From an uncultured Blautia sp. (GTDB lineage: Bacteria > Bacillota > Clostridia > Lachnospirales > Lachnospiraceae), in NCBI GenBank assembly GCA_934437695.1, contig CAKSAW010000015.1, forward strand, positions 1 through 18,380: a DNA stretch of 18,380 nucleotides, in the 5' to 3' direction. Below the pieces are notes generated by a model. The model was not told where the DNA came from. It saw only the letters and a program-made list of their open reading frames with translations, and ran no database searches. Both the position numbers and the translations under genes were made by a program. Shown here piece by piece: positions 14,034 through 18,380 of this stretch. Numbering within the stretch: position 1 is the stretch's first letter; the number at the start of each line of letters is the position of its first letter.

Positions 14034-14173
14034 CCAGAAAATAAAAAAAATTATTTTTTTGTGTGATATTTGTCGGTTTGATTCGCATAGTATATGTAAT
14101 GAAAGTTTGCGAATGCGGAATCTTAAAATATCAGCAATTTTTTAAAATTCTTACGTGGCAGACGCAAAGAAAG
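14034..14173. other. non-coding stretch with an inverted repeat, between the hypothetical gene and the terminator
   Basis: No gene is visible. The stretch is AT-rich, and ATTCGCA (14081-14087) is inverted as TGCGAAT (14108-14114) across 20 bases. It is either the long 3' untranslated part of the preceding gene or a small RNA ending at the terminator just downstream. I see no convincing promoter inside it. Confidence 0.35.
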
Positions 14174-14214
14174 GTGAGAACAGTTGAATAAAAACTGTTC
14201 TCGCTTTTTATTTT
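14174..14214 (+). terminator. Rho-independent terminator
   Basis: GAGAACAGTT (14176-14185) pairs perfectly with AACTGTTCTC (14193-14202), loop GAATAAA. The stem is extended by a G-U pair and a G-C pair at its base and followed by a T-rich tail, CTTTTTATTTT. This is the strongest plus-strand terminator in the window. It closes the transcript of the hypothetical gene or of a small RNA. Confidence 0.88.
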
Positions 14215-14225
14215 CAGAAAAAATA

Positions 14226-14255
14226 TTGTTAACTTGTTTCATTGTAGTGTATAAT
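14226..14255 (+). promoter_or_regulatory. predicted promoter of the metallo-beta-lactamase gene
   Basis: TTGTTA (14226-14231), an 18-base spacer and a perfect TATAAT (14250-14255). The -35 matches four of six bases. Transcription would begin near 14262, leaving a leader of about 70 bases that ends in AAGGAGG before the ATG at 14333. Confidence 0.6.
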
Positions 14256-14332
14256 TAATACAATAATATATAGATATAGAATTGTGGGAAGGGAAGTTTG
14301 GTTAAGATTAAAATCCGAAAGGAGGTTTTCAT

Positions 14333-15949
14333 ATGAAGATTACATTTATCGGGGCAACTCATGAAGTTACCGGATCGTGCTATTACCTGGAAGCAGCAGG
14401 ACACAGGTTTCTTGTAGACTGCGGAATGGAACAGGGACCGGATTATTATGAAAATGCGGAGATACCGGTCGCTCTGGGAGAAATTGAATTTGTTCTTCTT
14501 ACCCATGCGCATATAGATCACTCTGGTAACCTCCCTGCTATTTATGCAAAAGGTTTCAGAGGACCGGTATATGCGACAGATGCAACCAGTCATCTGTGTG
14601 ATATTATGCTCAGAGACAGTGCACACATTCAGATGTTCGAGGCAGAGTGGAGAAACCGTAAAGGCAGACGTCAGGGGAAACCAGAATTTGTACCGGCTTA
14701 TACGATGGAAGATGCTATGGGTGTGATCAGGAATTTTGTAGGATGTCCGTATAATAAGGTGATCACTCCTGCAGAGGGGATTTCTGTCCGGTTTATTGAT
14801 GCAGGGCATTTGCTGGGTTCTGCCAGCATCGAGTTAACGGTCAGAGAAGGAGAGACAGAGAAGAAAATTGTATTTTCCGGAGATATAGGAAATACCTGTC
14901 AGCCTTTGATCAAGGACCCTGAATATCTTCATCATGCAGATTATGTAATTATGGAATCTACCTATGGTGACCGCAGCCATGGAGAAAAACCGGATTATGT
15001 ACAGTTGTTATCGAAAATCATCCAGGAAACCTTTGACAGAGGAGGTAATCTTGTAATTCCTTCTTTTGCAGTAGGGCGTACTCAGGAGATGCTGTACTTT
15101 ATCAGACAGATCAAGGAAGATAGACTGATACATGGGCATGATGATTTTAAAGTGTATGTGGATAGTCCTCTTGCAAATGAGGCTACTACGATTTTCTCAG
15201 AGCATCAGTATGAATGTTTTGATGAAGAAGCAATGGAGCTGATCAAAAAAGGAATTAATCCTATCAGTTTCCGTGGCTTGAAGGTTTCTGTTACCAGCGA
15301 TGATTCAAGGGCAATCAATTATAATGACGAACCAAAGGTGATCATTTCAGCCAGTGGTATGTGTGACGCAGGACGTATCAAACATCATCTGAAGCATAAT
15401 CTGTGGGATGACAGAAATACCATACTTTTTGTAGGATATCAGGCAGTTGGTACTCTGGGAAGAGCTCTGATCGAGGGTGCTACAGATGTGAAGCTCTTTG
15501 GAGAACCTGTTCATGTAGCTGCGCACATCTGTCAGATGCCTGGGATCAGTGGGCATGCAGATGTAAATGGTTTGATATACTGGGCACGGGCATTTGAAGA
15601 GAAGCCGCAGAAAGTTTTTGTTACCCATGGAGATGATACGGTTACTGAGATTTTTGCAAAGCGCCTGAAGGATGACCTGGGTTATGATACAATGGCACCG
15701 TTTAGTGGTACTGTCTATGATCTGGCAGATAATGTATGTTTGTACGAGGCAAAGGGTGTGAAGATCCAGAAAGCATCTGTATCACCGAAAGCAACAAAGG
15801 CAGCCAGAGCTTTCGAGAAACTTCTGGCGCTTGGCTACAGACTTATTGCAGTGATCAGGAAAAATGAGGGAATACCCAATAAAGATCTGGAGAAATTCTC
15901 AAGAGATGTACAGTCTCTGTGCGATAAATGGGACAGAACAGATATATAG
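14333..15949 (+). CDS. metallo-beta-lactamase / beta-CASP RNA-processing exonuclease-like protein (CPSF73/YSH1-like)
   Basis: The protein has the zinc nuclease fold of the beta-CASP family that acts on RNA. Zinc ligands are visible: HAHIDH (58-63), H159 in DAGHLLGS, D184 in FSGDIGN. Beta-CASP motifs follow: the ESTYGDR region, PSFAVGRTQE, the VDSPLA stretch, ASGMCDAGRIKHHL, H408 in GISGHAD and H432 in VTHGDD. The 538-residue length is longer than the roughly 430-460 of minimal bacterial members; about 75 C-terminal residues after the core (about 465-538) are basic and helical and could help bind RNA. It is a single gene with its own promoter and an excellent ribosome site, AAGGAGG. Its RNA substrate is unknown. 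Confidence 0.92.
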   Translation: MKITFIGATHEVTGSCYYLEAAGHRFLVDCGMEQGPDYYENAEIPVALGEIEFVLLTHAHIDHSGNLPAIYAKGFRGPVYATDATSHLCDIMLRDSAHIQMFEAEWRNRKGRRQGKPEFVPAYTMEDAMGVIRNFVGCPYNKVITPAEGISVRFIDAGHLLGSASIELTVREGETEKKIVFSGDIGNTCQPLIKDPEYLHHADYVIMESTYGDRSHGEKPDYVQLLSKIIQETFDRGGNLVIPSFAVGRTQEMLYFIRQIKEDRLIHGHDDFKVYVDSPLANEATTIFSEHQYECFDEEAMELIKKGINPISFRGLKVSVTSDDSRAINYNDEPKVIISASGMCDAGRIKHHLKHNLWDDRNTILFVGYQAVGTLGRALIEGATDVKLFGEPVHVAAHICQMPGISGHADVNGLIYWARAFEEKPQKVFVTHGDDTVTEIFAKRLKDDLGYDTMAPFSGTVYDLADNVCLYEAKGVKIQKASVSPKATKAARAFEKLLALGYRLIAVIRKNEGIPNKDLEKFSRDVQSLCDKWDRTDI

Positions 15950-15966
15950 AAGATATATAAAACAAA

Positions 15967-16007
15967 AATATCCCGCAAAAGTTTATTCCTGACTTTTGCG
16001 GGATATT
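15967..16007 (-). terminator. perfect 16-bp hairpin between convergent genes, terminator of the TSCPD gene and probably bidirectional
   Basis: AATATCCCGCAAAAGT (15967-15982) pairs without mismatch with ACTTTTGCGGGATATT (15992-16007), nine-base loop. On the minus strand the stem is followed by TTTTTGTTTT, a strong terminator for the TSCPD gene. The plus-strand side has only a weak T-rich tail, so it may also end the metallo-beta-lactamase transcript, less efficiently. Confidence 0.88.
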
Positions 16008-16017
16008 CTCTGTGTGC

Positions 16018-16263
16018 TTATTTATTCAGAGCCTCCTCCAATGCAGTAGAAAGCTGATCCGGACATGAAGTGTTTTTAAATCCGCATTTAATACCTTTTA
16101 ATCTGCTGATCACCTCATCTGCATCCATTCCTTCTACAAGACTGGCTATACCCTGAGTATTTCCACTGCATCCGCCGATAAAGCGAACATTATGAACTTT
16201 CTTATTGTCATCTACTTCAAATTCAATATTGCTGGCACAGACGCCTTTTGTCTTATATGTCAT
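16018..16263 (-). CDS. TSCPD-domain protein, TIGR03905 (four-Cys) family
   Basis: This is a small conserved protein of unknown function, common in clostridia. The four conserved cysteines are C9, C32, C60 and C67, the last in the name-giving motif NTSCPDQLSTAL. The pattern suggests a metal site. The TSCPD domain also occurs at the C-terminus of some ribonucleotide reductases, but this stand-alone 81-residue form has no assigned role. The start is supported by AGGAGG about ten bases upstream. It is divergent from the nucleosidase gene and ends just before the strong hairpin at 15967-16007. Confidence 0.88.
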   Translation of the reverse strand: MTYKTKGVCASNIEFEVDDNKKVHNVRFIGGCSGNTQGIASLVEGMDADEVISRLKGIKCGFKNTSCPDQLSTALEEALNK

Positions 16264-16328
16264 GATAGGTTTTCCTCCTGTGTAAAAATATATGGGATAT
16301 TTTCCAAATTAAAAAAATGTATCGCTAT

Positions 16329-16357
16329 ATTATAGCAGAAGATAAAAAAAGTTTCCA
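16329..16357 (-). promoter_or_regulatory. predicted promoter of the TSCPD gene
   Basis: On the minus strand TGGAAA (16357-16352), a 17-base spacer and a perfect TATAAT (16334-16329), preceded by TGC, an extended -10. The -35 is only four of six, which an extended -10 can tolerate. Confidence 0.6.
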
Positions 16358-16381
16358 TATAAATTGAAGTTTTGATATAAT
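16352..16381 (+). promoter_or_regulatory. predicted promoter of the nucleosidase gene, sharing its -35 with the divergent promoter
   Basis: TTTCCA (16352-16357), an 18-base spacer and a perfect TATAAT (16376-16381) with TGA directly before it (extended -10). A second extended -10, TGATATTAT (16425-16433), lies closer to the gene with TTGTCA 15 bases upstream (16407-16412), and may be an alternative start. The leader from the first site is about 90 bases. Confidence 0.55.
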
Positions 16382-16477
16382 AAAAGAATGTCGGAGAAAA
16401 AAGTTTTTGTCAGCTTTTTGAGTCTGATATTATGAAAGTGAAAAATTACAAATATATAAAGAAGAGGTGTTTTAATA

Positions 16478-17176
16478 ATGAAATGTATCGGAATCATCGG
16501 AGCAATGGAACAGGAAGTTGCAAAAATCAAAGAAAGAATGCAGGATGTTACAATTACATCCAGAGCCCGCATGGACTTTTATGAAGGAACCCTGGAGGGT
16601 AAAAAGGTAGTTGTTGTGCGTTCAGGAATTGGAAAAGTAAATGCAGGTATGTGTACACAGATCCTGGCAGATGTTTTTGGCGTGGAAGCAGTGATCAATA
16701 CAGGAATTGCGGGAAGTCTGAATAATAATGTGAATATCGGAGATATTGTTCTTTCTACAGATGTTCTTCATCATGATATGGATGCAACCGGATTTGGATA
16801 TAAAAGAGGACAGATTCCACAGATGGATGATTTTTCTTTTCAGGCGGATGAGAAACTTCGCGAATTGGCTGCTAAAGTATGTAAAGAGGTAAATCCGGAT
16901 ATCAGTGTGTTTGAAGGAAGAATCTGTTCAGGAGATCAGTTTATCTCAGATAAGGGTGTTAAGGACGATATTGTTTCTGAATTTGGCGGATTTGCAGTAG
17001 AGATGGAAGGTGCGGCTATCGGACAGGCTGCCTGCCTGAATCATATTCCATTCCTGGTAGTAAGAGCAATCTCTGATAAGGCAGACGGAAGTGCAAACAT
17101 GGATTATGCTGAATTTGAGATGGCGGCAATTGAGCACAGTGTAAAATTAACTGTAAGAATGATCCAGGAACTGTAA
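16478..17176 (+). CDS. mtnN: 5'-methylthioadenosine/S-adenosylhomocysteine nucleosidase
   Basis: This cytoplasmic enzyme cleaves adenine from methylthioadenosine and S-adenosylhomocysteine, relieving inhibition of methyltransferases and feeding methionine salvage and the activated methyl cycle. The N-terminal IGIIGAMEQEV, the NTGIAGSL loop, VEMEGAA and AISDKAD are diagnostic. The residues that correspond to the Escherichia coli catalytic Glu12, Glu174 and Asp197 are E13, E177 and D200. The 232-residue length is normal. AGAGGTG lies upstream of the ATG. No luxS gene is nearby. A small hypothetical gene and a SAM-dependent methyltransferase follow on the same strand, which fits a role in clearing methylation by-products. 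Confidence 0.95.
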   Translation: MKCIGIIGAMEQEVAKIKERMQDVTITSRARMDFYEGTLEGKKVVVVRSGIGKVNAGMCTQILADVFGVEAVINTGIAGSLNNNVNIGDIVLSTDVLHHDMDATGFGYKRGQIPQMDDFSFQADEKLRELAAKVCKEVNPDISVFEGRICSGDQFISDKGVKDDIVSEFGGFAVEMEGAAIGQAACLNHIPFLVVRAISDKADGSANMDYAEFEMAAIEHSVKLTVRMIQEL

Positions 17177-17262
17177 TTTACAGTGACAGATTGAGGCGCA
17201 GCACAGTTTGCGGGGGCTGGCATATACTGAAATAGACAGTTAAAGAGAATGCAGGATTTAAT

Positions 17263-17631
17263 ATGTATCTGAAAGAATATTTTCCGTTTTATACGGCATA
17301 TTCAAATCCCCTGTGGTATGAAGGAGAATGGATGCAGGAGAAAGAATTTAATCTGATGAAATCCTATTATCCCCTGACAGTACAGTATATTCAGAAGAAA
17401 ATAGAAGAGGAGTGTGAGCTTCTGGACTATGAGGGAAGCCGTCTTTATGATGAATATCCGGATAAATATATGCTGTATCATTTAAGCTGTAAGATCAGGG
17501 ACAGTCTGAAGACGGAAATGAGCAGTCAGGAGATCAGGGGAAATTTTCCGGATGAACTGATACAGGTAATGCTCTGTCAGGAAGTGTCCAGAAGAAGATG
17601 CCGCAGACAACGCTGCAGGAGATACTTTTAA
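17263..17631 (+). CDS. hypothetical protein, conserved-looking
   Basis: I do not recognise this 122-residue protein. It is rich in Tyr, Glu and Lys, soluble, with no signal or membrane segment, and ends in a compact Cys/Arg cluster, SRRRCRRQRCRRYF, that could bind nucleic acid or a metal. The reading frame is on the strand of its neighbours, with AGGA ten or so bases before the ATG, and codon use looks like that of the other genes. It lies between the nucleosidase and the methyltransferase, with gaps of 86 and 99 bases that hold no visible terminator, so the three may be one transcript. Confidence 0.65.
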   Translation: MYLKEYFPFYTAYSNPLWYEGEWMQEKEFNLMKSYYPLTVQYIQKKIEEECELLDYEGSRLYDEYPDKYMLYHLSCKIRDSLKTEMSSQEIRGNFPDELIQVMLCQEVSRRRCRRQRCRRYF

Positions 17632-17730
17632 AACTAATTGTGATTGTCCGGAAGTCTGTGAAACAGCAGACGGTCGGGCAGTTACAGCTGATCATATAAC
17701 TGATAGCGATATCAACAGACAGAAAGAATA

Positions 17731-18380
17731 ATGAAAAATTTAAGAGAATATTTAGAAGAACAGATCAATGAAAATCTGATACAGGCTGTTCTGAGTGCCG
17801 GCAGAAACAAAAATGGCATATCGAAAGTAAAGATACGTCCCATCCGGCTGAAAGGACAGATCTGTTATCAGGCATCTGCTACAGAAGGGACAAAAGTCCT
17901 GCATAAAAACTATGGGCGTATGGAACTGATAGAATATCTGGAGTCAGAGCTTGCAGAGAATTTCAGACAGTTCCAGGCGCAGGGTGCAGTGACAGACGGA
18001 GTGGTCCTTGTGAGTAAGAAAGGTAAAATGACTATCAGGCAGAAAATACATGAACCGAAAGAAAAGGTTCAGATCCAGGCACACAACCGGGTAAAACAAT
18101 ATATTCTTAAAGAAGGTGTTCCTGTTCCGTTTCTGATAGATCTTGGAGTTATGAATGAACAGGGAAAAATCATTCATTCCAGATATGACAAATTCAGGCA
18201 GATCAATCGTTTCCTTGAATTTATTGAAGATATACTTCCAAGACTATCCAGAGAAAGAGAGATAACAATCCTGGATTTTGGATGTGGTAAAAGTTATCTT
18301 ACATTTGCCATGTATTATTATTTAAGAGAACTAAAAGGATATGATGTAAATATTATAGGTCTTGATCTGAAAACAGATGT
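17731..18380 (+). CDS. SAM-dependent methyltransferase (Methyltransf_32-like), N-terminal part only
   Basis: The gene runs off the right edge after 216 complete codons with no stop. The N-terminal part (about 1-165, beginning MKNLREYLEEQINENL) is unlike classical methyltransferases and contains HNRVKQYIL and a SRYDKFRQINRFLEFIED stretch. The SAM-binding motif follows: ILDFGCGKSYLTFAMYYYL (about 178-196) and the strand IIGLDLK (about 208-214). The DFGCGKSYLT pattern is typical of the Methyltransf_32 group, thought to act on RNA or protein. The ATG is chosen because it opens the frame, although its ribosome site (AGAAAG) is poor. Its substrate is unknown. Confidence 0.82.
   Translation, partial: MKNLREYLEEQINENLIQAVLSAGRNKNGISKVKIRPIRLKGQICYQASATEGTKVLHKNYGRMELIEYLESELAENFRQFQAQGAVTDGVVLVSKKGKMTIRQKIHEPKEKVQIQAHNRVKQYILKEGVPVPFLIDLGVMNEQGKIIHSRYDKFRQINRFLEFIEDILPRLSREREITILDFGCGKSYLTFAMYYYLRELKGYDVNIIGLDLKTD

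Noticed and set aside
14038..14061. A-run/T-run hairpin right after the hypothetical gene
   Set aside because: The stem is only A-T pairs from homopolymer runs; too weak to call a terminator when a strong one lies downstream.
14150..14180. GACGCAAAG, recalling part of a c-di-GMP-I riboswitch
   Set aside because: The other conserved parts (the GCACAGGGCAAACC segment and receptor stem) are absent, and the site is just before a terminator after a gene, not in a usual leader setting with the paired stems.
14255..14809. Minus-strand open frame of 184 codons opposite the metallo-beta-lactamase gene
   Set aside because: It covers the promoter and the highly conserved zinc motif region of the real gene, with no start signal or family features.
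17170..17184. CTGTAATTTACAG palindrome at the end of mtnN
   Set aside because: The stem is short, has almost no loop and is not followed by a T-run, so it is not a terminator.
1..18380. Insertion sequences, prophage, integrase sites, tRNA or rRNA genes
   Set aside because: No transposase, integrase or RNA-gene pattern was seen, and gaps between genes are too short or lack the structure.

Overview
The window looks like chromosomal DNA of a low-to-middle-GC Gram-positive anaerobe of the Lachnospiraceae, probably a Blautia-like gut commensal. The reasons are strong AGGAGG-type ribosome binding sites, a bile-salt-hydrolase-type N-terminus at the left edge, a clostridial TSCPD (four-Cys) protein, and a Gram-positive Tad pilus locus without outer-membrane components. 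The genus is an inference from general resemblance, not from a search.

Layout. Positions 1-98 hold the first 32 codons of a minus-strand choloylglycine-hydrolase-family enzyme. A roughly 400-base intergenic region follows, with a good promoter (310-338) built into an inverted repeat. Positions 508-9946 form one tightly packed plus-strand operon, mostly with overlapping stops and starts, that encodes a complete-looking Tad (tight adherence / type IVc) pilus machine. Its genes, in order, are a prepilin peptidase, a CpaE/TadZ-like ATPase with a degenerate P-loop, the CpaF/TadA motor ATPase, TadB, TadC, a short Flp-like pilin, a DUF5702 protein, a TadE-type pseudopilin carrying two Cys/His repeats that look like zinc ribbons, a second prepilin peptidase, another TadE-type pseudopilin, and a membrane-anchored FHA protein (DUF6382-like N-terminus).

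Positions 9952-13500 hold a rhomboid protease with its own promoter, a minus-strand soluble histidine kinase without a sensor domain, a HIT-family hydrolase, an ECF-like sigma factor, and minus-strand murG. The sigma and murG stop codons touch. Positions 13611-18380 hold a small tail-anchored hypothetical protein, a roughly 300-base non-coding stretch with a strong terminator, an RNA-type metallo-beta-lactamase/beta-CASP protein, a minus-strand TSCPD protein, the MTA/SAH nucleosidase, a short hypothetical protein, and the start of a SAM-dependent methyltransferase that runs off the right edge.

How the genes work together. In the Tad operon, TadA with TadB and TadC would drive assembly of Flp-like pilin, the two aspartyl peptidases would process the pilin and pseudopilins, the TadZ-like protein would localise the machine, and the FHA protein would link it to Ser/Thr phosphorylation. 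The most unusual part is the pseudopilin with an extracytoplasmic pair of Cys/His repeats. The rest is mostly housekeeping: cell wall, RNA processing, SAM recycling and nucleotide hydrolysis.
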